A DNA stretch of 64,000 bases from positions 1 through 64,000 of the forward strand of contig JAUXOA010000002.1 in NCBI GenBank assembly GCA_030682475.1, in the 5' to 3' direction. Of the stretch, positions 17,310 to 25,042 are shown piece by piece (within the stretch, counting starts at the first letter, position 1; each line of letters opens with the position of its first letter). Origin of the DNA: Rhodoferax sp. (GTDB taxonomy: Bacteria; Pseudomonadota; Gammaproteobacteria; Burkholderiales; Burkholderiaceae_C). A model generated the notes under the pieces. It had not been told where the DNA came from. It saw nothing but the letters and a program-made list of their open reading frames with translations, and ran no database searches. A program made the position numbers and the translations under genes.

Positions 17310-17570
17310 ATGAAAGAGTTTCGTTCCGCAAAAAAACGAGTTGAGGTCTCGGTGGGAGAGTCTGTGCGCATTTTGCGCGAACTCCAGGAGTTGAGCCAAA
17401 ACCAACTTTCCGAGCTTACCGGTATTCCTCAAGCCACTATTTCAGCCATCGAAAACGGTAGAGTGAATTTAGGTGTCGAGCGCGCAAAGGTTTTTGCTCG
17501 TGCTCTCCAGTGCCATCCTGCCGTACTCGTGTTTCCCGGCTGGGAGGTTCCTCTTGCGCGTGCAGCATAA
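17310..17570 (+). CDS. higA: XRE-family antitoxin HigA
   Basis: An 86-residue DNA-binding antitoxin. The helix-turn-helix is clear (LSQNQLSELTGIPQATISAIENGRVNLG in two helices around residues 30-57). The ATG at 17310 is chosen over upstream in-frame starts because AGGAGG lies 7 bases before it and the upstream frame overlaps the toxin. It should neutralise the adjacent HigB and repress the operon at the palindrome over the -10 box. Confidence 0.87.
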   Translation: MKEFRSAKKRVEVSVGESVRILRELQELSQNQLSELTGIPQATISAIENGRVNLGVERAKVFARALQCHPAVLVFPGWEVPLARAA

Positions 17571-17737
17571 CGAATAAGGTTTGTCGGCTTGGGCTCAATT
17601 TGGTCGGCCCAGCGATCTATTTTCTGCTGTTTTGGACCGATCAATGCCATCACACCCGCTGGGGTGCTGGCGCGTTGTTGAGCGCTCAGGTTGTGGTACA
17701 CGCCTCAAGCTGGAAAAAAATCTGCCGATTGGCCAAC

Positions 17738-18361
17738 TCAGGCCAGCATGTCAAAACCCTGGGCTTCGACGCCCATGAAGGCGCGGGTGAGCTCGGCCAG
17801 AGCGGCATAAAACTGGGCCTTGGGGTGCTTCTGGATGTCATCGCACATCATCAGTACCCAGGGCTGGATGTGAGCTGAAAAGAAGTCACGTTGGCGTGTC
17901 AGGTTGGCCACCGCCACATCGTCACCCGCAATCAGGTAGCGCATCACCTCGCACAGGTAGGCAAAGTGGTCTTCGGTCTCTGACATGTGCTCGTCGCGCG
18001 CCAGGCCCAGTTGGGCCAGTTCGGTGCGCAAACGCGCAAGCGGTTTCTCGTTGAGGAAACCGCTCAAAAAATGGGAGCCGTAGAGGTAAACCTCGGGCTT
18101 GCCGATGCCACCAAACAAGGCGTTGTATTCGCTTTGAATGTCCTGCTCGTTCATGGCACGGGCCACGCCCACCAGGGCGCGCCAGGGCTCTTCGAGAAAG
18201 GCACCGGCGGCGGGCGCCTCGGTGGCGGCGGCGCGCAGTTGCGTCATCAGTTCAGGCGTGGGCGGCGCATAGTACAAAAGCGCCAGCAGGCCATAAAGCT
18301 CTGAGCGGGCTGTTTCTTCGTCGAGCGCGCTGCTCAGCATCAGGTGGGGCGTTGACGTCAT
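17738..18361 (-). CDS. TorD/DmsD-family molybdoenzyme chaperone
   Basis: A 207-residue all-helical chaperone expected to bind the Tat signal of, and help insert the cofactor into, a molybdoenzyme, here most likely the formate dehydrogenase alpha subunit. Family features are the N-terminal ARSELYGLLALLYY, the YNALFGGIGKPEVYLYGSHF core and EDHFAYLCEVMRYLI. The start at 18361 follows the polyferredoxin stop by 2 bp, so they form one transcript; the open frame upstream merely reads through that gene in another frame. It is the last gene of the maturation operon. Confidence 0.88.
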   Translation of the reverse strand: MTSTPHLMLSSALDEETARSELYGLLALLYYAPPTPELMTQLRAAATEAPAAGAFLEEPWRALVGVARAMNEQDIQSEYNALFGGIGKPEVYLYGSHFLSGFLNEKPLARLRTELAQLGLARDEHMSETEDHFAYLCEVMRYLIAGDDVAVANLTRQRDFFSAHIQPWVLMMCDDIQKHPKAQFYAALAELTRAFMGVEAQGFDMLA

Positions 18362-18363
18362 GT

Positions 18364-20529
18364 TCAAAGGTCCGTGATTTTTGTTTCGTTTTGCGCCGAG
18401 TAAATATCGATGACCCGGCAGTCCCCGCACATTTTCAGGCGCTCCAGCGCCGCGCCCTGGAACATGCTGTGGCCGCCGAGCTTGCCGAGCATGGCCTCGA
18501 TCGCTTTGAGCGTGCCAAAGGGTTTGCTGCAACGCACACAGGCGTAGGGTTGCATCTCGTTGATCACCACCGCCTCGTTGCGCTGCGGCGTCAGGTTCAG
18601 TTGCGGCACCAGGGAGAGTGATTTTTCCGGGCAGGTCTGGACGCACAGGCCACACTGCACACAGTTCTTCTCGATGAACTTGAGCTGCGGCGACTGCGGG
18701 TTGTCCTGCAAGGCGCCGGCCGGGCAGGCGTTGATGCAGCTCAGGCACAGGGTGCAAGTGTCTTTGTTAATTGCCAAAGCACCCAGCGGTGAACCGCTGG
18801 CGGGCAAGGCAATGACAGTCGCTTTGAGCGGGGCGTGTGCGATCAAATGATCGAGCGCCAGCTCCAGCGTGGCGCGCTTGTCGGCCTGCACGGCGAAGCT
18901 GGCGCTGCGGCTGACACACTGCGCGGGAGGTGCCTGCAAATCGCGGTCCAGCGCCGCCAGGTCGCGTGCGTCTCTGGCATGCAACAGGCGGAAATGTTCG
19001 CCCTGGTAGCCGAGCCCCGTCAGAATGGCCTGCGCCACCGCCATCTGGCTGCGCAGCGCCTCATGGTATTGCGGCGCTTCCTCGTCGGTCAACAACACCC
19101 AGACCTGCGCGGCGCCATAAGCCACCGCTGTCAGCCAGACCTCCAGCCCGAGCGACGAGGTGTGCCAGAGGGCGATCGGCAACACGCGTGCCGGCACGCC
19201 ATGCGTGCCCTGGTAAGTTCCGCCATGCGTGGCGCCTTTGATAGCGCCCTCCAGTTGCGCGGCCCGACCCAAATCGCCCAGCAGGCGCGTGCCACCTTCC
19301 TGGCTGTGCAGCAGCAGCGCAGCATTTTTTCCGCCGCAACGGGTGTAGGTACTGAGCAGGGTCTTGATCTTGACCCCTTGCTCACTGGCGCGCGGGTAGG
19401 CATAGCTCAAGGCGCCGCTCGGACAAACCGTGGTGCAGGTGCCGCAGCCCACGCACAAATTGGGGTTGACCTTGATCTGTTGCCGATGGCTGTCGCTGCT
19501 GATGGCAGAGGCGGAACAGACGTCGATACAGGCCGTGCAACCAGTTTTTGCGTTGCGGCTGTGGGCGCACAGTTTTTGTTTGTAAACAAAGAACCTGGGC
19601 TTTTCAAACTCGCCAACCAGCGCGCGCAGTTGCAGCAGGGGCTTGGCATCACGGCCATTCCAGCGCAGATAGCCCTGCGGCAAGGCATGCTGCGTGAAAG
19701 CAGGCGTGGCGCGCAGATCAAGGACCAGATCAAAGGTTTCGCTCAAAGCCTCGGGCGCCCGGCTGAAATCAATCGCACCCGCCACCTTGCACGCCGTGAC
19801 GCAGGCGCGGTGCGATTGGCACAGGCCCAAATCAATTTGGTAATCCAGCCCAATAGCATCTTCCGGACACGCCACCAGACAGGCGTTGCAGCGCGTGCAC
19901 AGGTCCAGATTGATCGGGTTGTTGCGCAGCCACTTGAGCTCGAAGGCGCCGAGCCAACCGGTGAGTGCCTGAATCTGGCCGCCCAGCACCGGGTAACGCC
20001 GCTCCTGCATGGCGCCCCCATATCCCATCGTGTCCCCCGCACCTTGCGTGAACAGGGTGATGTCGAGCTCATCACCCAGCAGCTCGGCGGCATGCTCGGC
20101 GGCGCCCAGCTCACCGATGATCAGCAGGCGCCCGGCGCTTTTGTACGTGACGGTGGCGACCGGTTCCGGTTCGGGCAGATGGGCAGCCGCCAGCAGCGCC
20201 GCGATTTTGGGGCTGGCTTGGGCTGCATCCTTGCTCCAGCCGCCGGTTTCACGGATGTTCACGAAACGAATCGGCGCATAGCCAGCGCCCGCACGCTCAG
20301 GCAGCCCGCGCGCTGCCTCTTGCGTCTGCTCTGCCAGTTCGGTAAACAGCCGCTTTTCCTGGGTGCAGGCCACTAGCACCTCATCGCCCGACTCGATCGC
20401 CTTGAGAAAGGCGCTCGCCTCGCGGCGACACAGGGCGGAGTGCAGCGTCAGGTTTTCATTCAGCGCTGCGCCCAGGCTCCTGGGGTCCAGTGGCATGGTT
20501 TGGTTGCAATCGCAAATCAGTGTGGTCAT
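18364..20529 (-). CDS. polyferredoxin-like [4Fe-4S] protein of formate dehydrogenase maturation
   Basis: A 721-residue cytoplasmic protein with several ferredoxin-type cysteine groups: CTRCNACLVACPEDAIG and CQSHRACVTACK around residues 200-245, CTACIDVCSASAIS and CVGCGTCTTVCPSG around 335-375, and CTLCLSCINACPAG and CVQCGLCVQTCPEKS around 590-640. A CxxC...CGDC pair lies near the C-terminus. Large proteins of this type sit next to TorD and DUF3305/DUF3306 genes at formate dehydrogenase loci. An electron-transfer role in maturation or regulation is inferred. Its first 74 bp overlap the DUF3306 gene. Confidence 0.82.
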   Translation of the reverse strand: MTTLICDCNQTMPLDPRSLGAALNENLTLHSALCRREASAFLKAIESGDEVLVACTQEKRLFTELAEQTQEAARGLPERAGAGYAPIRFVNIRETGGWSKDAAQASPKIAALLAAAHLPEPEPVATVTYKSAGRLLIIGELGAAEHAAELLGDELDITLFTQGAGDTMGYGGAMQERRYPVLGGQIQALTGWLGAFELKWLRNNPINLDLCTRCNACLVACPEDAIGLDYQIDLGLCQSHRACVTACKVAGAIDFSRAPEALSETFDLVLDLRATPAFTQHALPQGYLRWNGRDAKPLLQLRALVGEFEKPRFFVYKQKLCAHSRNAKTGCTACIDVCSASAISSDSHRQQIKVNPNLCVGCGTCTTVCPSGALSYAYPRASEQGVKIKTLLSTYTRCGGKNAALLLHSQEGGTRLLGDLGRAAQLEGAIKGATHGGTYQGTHGVPARVLPIALWHTSSLGLEVWLTAVAYGAAQVWVLLTDEEAPQYHEALRSQMAVAQAILTGLGYQGEHFRLLHARDARDLAALDRDLQAPPAQCVSRSASFAVQADKRATLELALDHLIAHAPLKATVIALPASGSPLGALAINKDTCTLCLSCINACPAGALQDNPQSPQLKFIEKNCVQCGLCVQTCPEKSLSLVPQLNLTPQRNEAVVINEMQPYACVRCSKPFGTLKAIEAMLGKLGGHSMFQGAALERLKMCGDCRVIDIYSAQNETKITDL

Positions 20530-21082
20530 CGTCTGTCCCCAGTGCCTGGGGCTGGTTGTCTGTCAGTTGGTGGGCGTCTGTTAGTGGCGGCTGCGCAGAC
20601 TGTGCCACGGAATCGGCAGCCGCGGTATTGGCATCATCCAGTACCCTGTTGTCGGGCTTGTCTTTTTGCCCTTGCTCTTCATCCTCCTCGTCCTCGAACA
20701 GCTTGAGAAACTTGGCGCTGGCCATTTGCCGCAACATGGATTCAGGCAGGGGATCCGGCTTGGAATAGTCGTCAATGTAGATGTCCAGACGGTCCATCAC
20801 GTTGTAGTGCGGGTCGGCAAACAGCTTTTTCATCGCGGCGTTGCGCACCTCAGGTGCGACATCACGCGCCACAAAAGGCTTGAAGTCGGACTGGGTGGTG
20901 AGGTTCTTCACGTCTTCCAGCGACGGCGGCGGCGCCTGCGCTACCGGTTCGGCTTGAGGCTCTTCGGTTGTTGCCACCGGCGGCTGCGCCACCTGTTTGA
21001 TCACGACCGGTTCGTCAAGCGCTTGCCCCGCGCGCACGGCCTGCTTGCGCTGCGACCAGCGGCCCAGAAAACCATCAGCCAT
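20456..21082 (-). CDS. DUF3306 domain protein
   Basis: A 208-residue protein with the DUF3306 signature: GFLGRWSQRK at the N-terminus, then the conserved core DFKPFVARDVAPEVRNAAMKKLF and PHYNVMDRLDIYIDDY around 70-110. The tail is acidic and low in complexity (FEDEEDEEQ). The family is known mainly from formate dehydrogenase clusters and its function is not established. The ATG at 21082 matches the family N-terminus. The gene overlaps DUF3305 by 8 bp and the polyferredoxin by 74 bp, so the maturation operon is very tightly packed. Confidence 0.85.
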   Translation of the reverse strand: MADGFLGRWSQRKQAVRAGQALDEPVVIKQVAQPPVATTEEPQAEPVAQAPPPSLEDVKNLTTQSDFKPFVARDVAPEVRNAAMKKLFADPHYNVMDRLDIYIDDYSKPDPLPESMLRQMASAKFLKLFEDEEDEEQGQKDKPDNRVLDDANTAAADSVAQSAQPPLTDAHQLTDNQPQALGTDDDHTDLRLQPNHATGPQEPGRSAE

Positions 21083-21635
21083 GGTCACCACCCCCCGATT
21101 TCTTCCCGGTGCTGATCGACACCGGATTGCCAAAGCGGTCGGTCAGGGAGCGAAAACTTTCCGGCCGCTTGCGGCGTTTGGGTTCTACCACGTGGTGTTG
21201 GTCTACAAAAGCCTGTAGCCATTCAAGCACCGGCGCCGGGGCCGCCACCTGCTCCACCGTTTCCTGCGCGTCCAGCCAGCGGCCAGCATCGTGATAACTC
21301 AAGCTCACCGCCTCGGGCCGGGCGATCGGCTCCTGCGCCAATCCAGCCTCTTCTTCCATGCGCCACAAGACAAACCAGCAGGGCGCCTGGGTGGTGACGT
21401 TGAGGTAGTAACCCTCCCCATCATCGGCGAACAATTCCACCTTGTAGCCCGGATGCAGCCAGCGTTCTTCATTCTCATTTTTGTAGAGCAGGCGCGGCAC
21501 GGTACCGAAGCCGTCCTCGTGCATGAGTACCTCGGCCAGCACCCAGCGCCAGGTTTGCCAGCGGCTGGCCGGACCGGTGATGCACTCACGGCGCATGACC
21601 ACGGCAACTTCAATGGAGGGACGAATGTTGGGCAT
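21075..21635 (-). CDS. DUF3305 domain protein
   Basis: A 186-residue protein matching DUF3305: SIEVAVVMRRE followed by WQTWRWVLAEV, then LYKNENEERWLHPGYKVELF and the GYYLNVTTQAPCWFVLWRME core. The C-terminal segment is short and basic. It is the first gene of the maturation operon. Its start at 21635 is set by the family N-terminus; the open frame upstream to 21824 is not supported. The function is unknown, but the gene co-occurs with DUF3306 at formate dehydrogenase loci. Confidence 0.85.
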   Translation of the reverse strand: MPNIRPSIEVAVVMRRECITGPASRWQTWRWVLAEVLMHEDGFGTVPRLLYKNENEERWLHPGYKVELFADDGEGYYLNVTTQAPCWFVLWRMEEEAGLAQEPIARPEAVSLSYHDAGRWLDAQETVEQVAAPAPVLEWLQAFVDQHHVVEPKRRKRPESFRSLTDRFGNPVSISTGKKSGGGDHG

Positions 21636-22177
21636 AAGTTTCTGCAATGTAACGGATTGCCAGTATCGACACACGGCGGGCGCAGTATTCGACCCTACTC
21701 CCACGTCTTCACTCCCGCTGCTGGACCATGTGGGTGGCAGTGGGGCGCAGTCCCACTGCTGGCGGACTATCTCTTGCTCGCGTCTGCGTGTGCCATTGAA
21801 AGCTGCCGGCCTGAATGTCCGCAAAGCTGCAACCTGAAATGCCAGCTGAGTGACATTTGCACCGGTGACCTGTCGGACTGGTTAGTGCCCAAAGCGGCTG
21901 CACGCCTTATCAGGTCATCCAACTCGAAAGCCGACGCTCAACATAAAACATGAGCGACGGTTTTCCCCCAACAGCAGGCGGCACCTTGGCAGTGGTTGAG
22001 TGGCATCGTCTGGGTCGGACCTGCCAGCAACCCTTGCTGCTTAGTAACGATTGGCTGCCAAAAGGTGTGGGCCGTCAGGCCACCAGCCCTTTGTCCGCCA
22101 ACCCATTCCGGGTGAATGTGGATTGCCAGGCGAGCCGGCCGAGACTATAAGTAAATGGCTTTACACTCACCCCCAGA
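21636..22177. other. intergenic region, 542 bp, no gene recognised
   Basis: This gap separates two divergent units, the formate dehydrogenase maturation operon and the ImmA/IrrE cassette, so it should hold both promoters. An inverted repeat (GCAGTGGG at 21737-21744 with CCCACTGC at 21752-21759) is visible. A minus-strand sigma-54-like sequence at 21826-21845 has one base too many between its elements. Short open frames here show no recognisable protein. Confidence 0.5.
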
Positions 22178-23359
22178 ATGACCACGCGAATCTTTGCAAC
22201 CGTCAAGCCTGAAATCTTGGAATGGGCCCGCACTTCTGCAGGGTTCGGCTTGGACGCGGCCGCGACGAGCTTGAAGCTCAACGTGGAGGTGCTGACGCTT
22301 TGGGAGCAGGGGGAGGGATCTCCAAGCATCCCGCAACTGCGTTCACTTGCTACCTTGTACAAGCGGCCTCTGGCGGTTTTCTATCTGCAAGAGGTTCCTC
22401 GCAAATTTCAGGTTCTGAGTGACTTGCGGCGAACACGGCCTGGTGAGGATCTAGCCTTCTCCCCGGCGTTGACTCAGGAAATTCGCGCCGCACAGCAGCG
22501 CCGCTCCCTGGCGCAGGAACTGGCGTCTGATCTTGGAGAGCAGATTGAACCGTTCCGATTCAGGGTCGGCGCAGACTCCCCTGATGAAGCAGGCGAGGCG
22601 ATCCGGCAGCTTCTAGGGCTGCGCGTCGACACGATCCTGCAGTTTGGAAGGGATCCGACCGGCAGAGTGGCGTTCAATACATGGCGTAGCGCTATTGAGG
22701 ATGCCGGTGTTTTGGTATTTCAGAGTTCCAAGATGCCGCAGGCTGAGGCGTCGGGGTTCGCCCTTGCGTACGACGAAATGCCTGTCGTGGTTGTCAATCG
22801 TAAGGATGCTCCGCAGAGGAGGGTTTTCTCGCTGCTGCATGAGTTCGCACACGTCGCGCTCCGTGAGAGCGGCGTGTCTGACTTGCGACTACACAGAGAT
22901 CAGGCGGTCGAAAACGGGGACGTGGAGATGCGCTGCAACAGCATTGCTGCCTCCGCGCTTATGCCCTTGGATGCAGTGAATGTCGAGTATCAGGGGGCGA
23001 TTTCTGATGAGGGCGGCCTAACGGACGTAGCGATTTCGCGTATCGCTCGACGGTTCGGTATCAGTCGACCGGCGCTGTTACTCCGGCTTGTTCGGGCGGG
23101 TCGGGCAACCTGGGACTTCTACTTTGAGAAGGACGCCCAATACAAGGCCGAATACGAGCGGGAGCGGGCTAACCGAAAGCCTCTGCCCGACATGAAGCGG
23201 AACATTCCGCAGGAGTCCCTGAGCGATCTGGGGCGACCCTTCATCGGACTGGTGCTGGATAACTTTCACCAGAGGAATATCACACTCGGCGACGTAGCGG
23301 GATACCTTGGCGTGCGTGTTAAGCACATCGAGACGATTGAACGTCGCATGGCTATTTGA
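22178..23359 (+). CDS. HTH plus ImmA/IrrE-type metallopeptidase
   Basis: A 393-residue two-domain protein. Residues about 10-70 form an XRE-like helix-turn-helix (TSAGFGLDAAATSLKLNVEVLTLWE in parts, then PSIPQLRSLATLYKRPLAVFYL). The C-terminal domain carries the zinc-protease motif H221-E-F-A-H225. Relatives (ImmA, IrrE) cleave a repressor in response to stress or phage induction. The stop lies 5 bp from the DUF4411 ATG, or overlaps an alternative TTG start, so the two form one unit. A toxin-antitoxin-like or defence role is inferred from this pairing. Confidence 0.88.
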   Translation: MTTRIFATVKPEILEWARTSAGFGLDAAATSLKLNVEVLTLWEQGEGSPSIPQLRSLATLYKRPLAVFYLQEVPRKFQVLSDLRRTRPGEDLAFSPALTQEIRAAQQRRSLAQELASDLGEQIEPFRFRVGADSPDEAGEAIRQLLGLRVDTILQFGRDPTGRVAFNTWRSAIEDAGVLVFQSSKMPQAEASGFALAYDEMPVVVVNRKDAPQRRVFSLLHEFAHVALRESGVSDLRLHRDQAVENGDVEMRCNSIAASALMPLDAVNVEYQGAISDEGGLTDVAISRIARRFGISRPALLLRLVRAGRATWDFYFEKDAQYKAEYERERANRKPLPDMKRNIPQESLSDLGRPFIGLVLDNFHQRNITLGDVAGYLGVRVKHIETIERRMAI

Positions 23360-23364
23360 TCTAC

Positions 23365-23850
23365 ATGCCGCTCACCATCGACACACTTTTCAGCTTCGAC
23401 TCAAGTGCGTTAATACATGCATGGCATCGAGCTTATCGCCCAAAGAACTTCCCAACATTCTGGACGAATCTTGAGCAGGCTGTGCTTGCAGGGCACGTGG
23501 TGGCGTCAACGGAAGTTCTTGCCGAGCTGGAGAAGAAAGACGACGACGTGCATAAGTGGTGCAAGCGACTCGCTGCCAACCTTAGTGTGGACGTGGATGA
23601 TGTGCAGCAGGAACACATGCGGCACATCATGGGCACCTACCCCCGCTTGGTTGATACCGTCAAGGGGCGTTCCGGCGCTGATCCCTTCGTTATTGCCGTC
23701 GCGAGGTCGATGCGCGGCAACATCATCGTCGTGAGCGAAGAAGATTTCGGCAAGAAGGAAAGCCCGAAGATCCCGGATGTTTGCAGGGCTGAGGGCATCC
23801 GCTGCCACAAGCTCGCCGACTTCATCGACGCTCGTGGCTGGACCTTCTAG
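23365..23850 (+). CDS. DUF4411 family PIN-like protein
   Basis: A 161-residue protein with a PIN-like fold signature. An N-terminal acidic residue lies in LFSFDSSALIHAW (Asp12), a central glutamate in VLAELEKKDDDV, and further acidic residues in SGADPFVIAVARSM and VVSEEDFGKKES. DUF4411 proteins are predicted nucleases commonly paired with HTH-ImmA/IrrE proteins. The ATG at 23365 is chosen; an in-frame TTG at 23356 would overlap the upstream stop. In this pair DUF4411 is the probable toxin. Confidence 0.8.
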   Translation: MPLTIDTLFSFDSSALIHAWHRAYRPKNFPTFWTNLEQAVLAGHVVASTEVLAELEKKDDDVHKWCKRLAANLSVDVDDVQQEHMRHIMGTYPRLVDTVKGRSGADPFVIAVARSMRGNIIVVSEEDFGKKESPKIPDVCRAEGIRCHKLADFIDARGWTF

Positions 23851-24084
23851 TCGGCTGAAACCAAGGGATTGGTCATGTGGGCTGTATCTGGTCCGGTGGA
23901 CACAACTTGACCTTCTCATTTCCGACGGCCACGAACGACCGCTACTGGTCGGAACCAGGTACCGTTATTTTGTTGCCAAGAGGCCGCACGAGTGGCCGCA
24001 TTCCGGCATCTTTCGCGCTCACCGACCTACCCCCGGAACTCCGCGAAACAATCAGCATGCTGGACGAACAGGAAAGGGTTGTCG

Positions 24085-24378
24085 TTACCGCCTACTGCCA
24101 GCGTAGCCAGGTTTTCTGTGCTGATGACGCACTATCAGAATCCGAATTTCGTTATCGAGAGATCGATAAACGACGGAGTACGGAAAGACCTTCAACGGGT
24201 AGCTTCTTCGTCCGCGTATGGTTGGTGTACCGAAACCAGGGTGTTGAGTCAAAAGCTTGGCAACACGTTCGAATTCTTCGAGAAAACGAACTGCTACTGC
24301 CGCACCAGCGCGTTCACTGTAAAAATCAAGTGCATTGGCAACATCGTTTTCCGCCCCGGGGTGGAGCGAATAGCTCAT
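24085..24378 (-). CDS. ParE/RelE-family toxin
   Basis: A 97-residue ParE-like toxin. Family features are the N-terminal HPGAENDVANALDFY helix, the FLEEFERVAKLLTQHPGFGTP helix-loop and the C-terminal strands YPLKVFPYSVVYR and IRILIVRHQHRKPGY. ParE proteins poison gyrase and RelE proteins cleave mRNA, and the sequence alone does not settle which applies. The start overlaps the antitoxin stop by 4 bp, as usual for such pairs. Confidence 0.88.
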   Translation of the reverse strand: MSYSLHPGAENDVANALDFYSERAGAAVAVRFLEEFERVAKLLTQHPGFGTPTIRGRRSYPLKVFPYSVVYRSLDNEIRILIVRHQHRKPGYAGSRR

Positions 24379-24602
24379 TGAGCAAGCCTGGATCGAAGCC
24401 GTGCAATGGCTTGCTGGCCTGGTACTGCTACCACCAAACCAGATTCAAGCTCCGAGTCCCTTCGATCCGCCTCCAGTTCCCAGGCTTGTTCGACTTCGCT
24501 ATCTGAGTCAATGCTTGCAATCAGCTTCTCGAACAAACGCGACCGATCTGCTGGGGCTAATTGAAGAACTTCGGCTTCCAGGGCTTCCAGGTTTGTACTC
24601 AT
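24375..24602 (-). CDS. addiction-module antitoxin (TIGR02574-type)
   Basis: A 75-residue antitoxin that resembles the putative addiction module component family: an N-terminal LEALEAEVLQLAPADRSRLFEKLIASID segment and a short acidic helix (VEQAWELEADRRDSELESG), which usually wraps around a ParE toxin. The ATG at 24602 is the family-like start. The gene is coupled by ATGA to the downstream toxin. Confidence 0.82.
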   Translation of the reverse strand: MSTNLEALEAEVLQLAPADRSRLFEKLIASIDSDSEVEQAWELEADRRDSELESGLVVAVPGQQAIARLRSRLAQ

Positions 24603-24779
24603 AGCAACCTCCAGCGGGATAAATACCCAATAAGTCGCAGTTTGCCACAAACCTACGCAACGAAAGTGGCCAATCTAAACATGATCAACCACGAGACCAA
24701 CGAATTGTTCTTTGAGAATTTGGAAATCCCCGAGGAATTATTCTGCTGCAGCATTGGTCAGCAAATTGGCCGCCGCCCA

Positions 24780-24854
24780 TCAGGAATGCAGAGTTGGACG
24801 GTAGGCCATGTTCAACTCGCTGGCGAGCAGGCTCATGTCGACGAGTACGTTCAT
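24780..24854 (-). pseudogene. vapC remnant (PIN toxin N-terminus)
   Basis: A 24-codon frame begins MNVLVDMSLLASELN, matching the first strand and first catalytic Asp of VapC-type PIN toxins, and then stops. Its ATG overlaps the stop of the upstream vapB remnant (ATGA), the normal vapBC arrangement. The rest of the PIN domain is missing, so the toxin is dead. The 177 bp beyond it up to the ParE module hold no recognisable gene. Confidence 0.6.
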
Positions 24855-25036
24855 GGCGTCGCGGTTTCTTCACGTCGGCGCGGTGCGATCTCAATTTCGG
24901 GAGCCAATCCGCCCAGGTCTGCCAAGCGGCGGGCTGTTTGCCGTTGGATGAACGCCATCACACATTCTCTAATCAGCTCGGACTTTTCAATTCCGGGCTG
25001 TGCCAGAGAAACTGCCTTGGCAAAGGATGGATTCAT
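24851..25036 (-). pseudogene. vapB-type antitoxin, 5'-truncated
   Basis: The 61-codon frame reads SFAKAVSLAQPGIEKSELIR, then IQRQTARRLADLGGLAPEIE and a basic tail. This is the helix and C-terminal pattern of short VapB antitoxins. The usual first beta strand (RTTVTIDD-like) is absent, and the frame starts only 7 bp after the benzoate-CoA ligase stop. The upstream part was therefore lost, probably in the rearrangement that placed the box cluster here. Confidence 0.6.
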
Positions 25037-25042
25037 AGGGAC

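Noticed and set aside
17571-17737. Possible short gene after higA
   Set aside because: The frames have no recognisable motif or ribosome-binding site, so the 167 bp are treated as intergenic.
18835-20376. 513-codon open frame on the plus strand
   Set aside because: It lies antisense to the polyferredoxin gene, whose cysteine motifs are unmistakable. The product shows no recognisable motif and reflects high GC codon bias.
21826-21845. Sigma-54-like sequence (TGGCAT-N6-TTGCA, minus strand) about 190 bp upstream of the DUF3305 gene
   Set aside because: The spacing between the GG and GC doublets is one base too long, and sigma-54 promoters rarely tolerate this. No palindrome like the one at 13252-13270 accompanies it.
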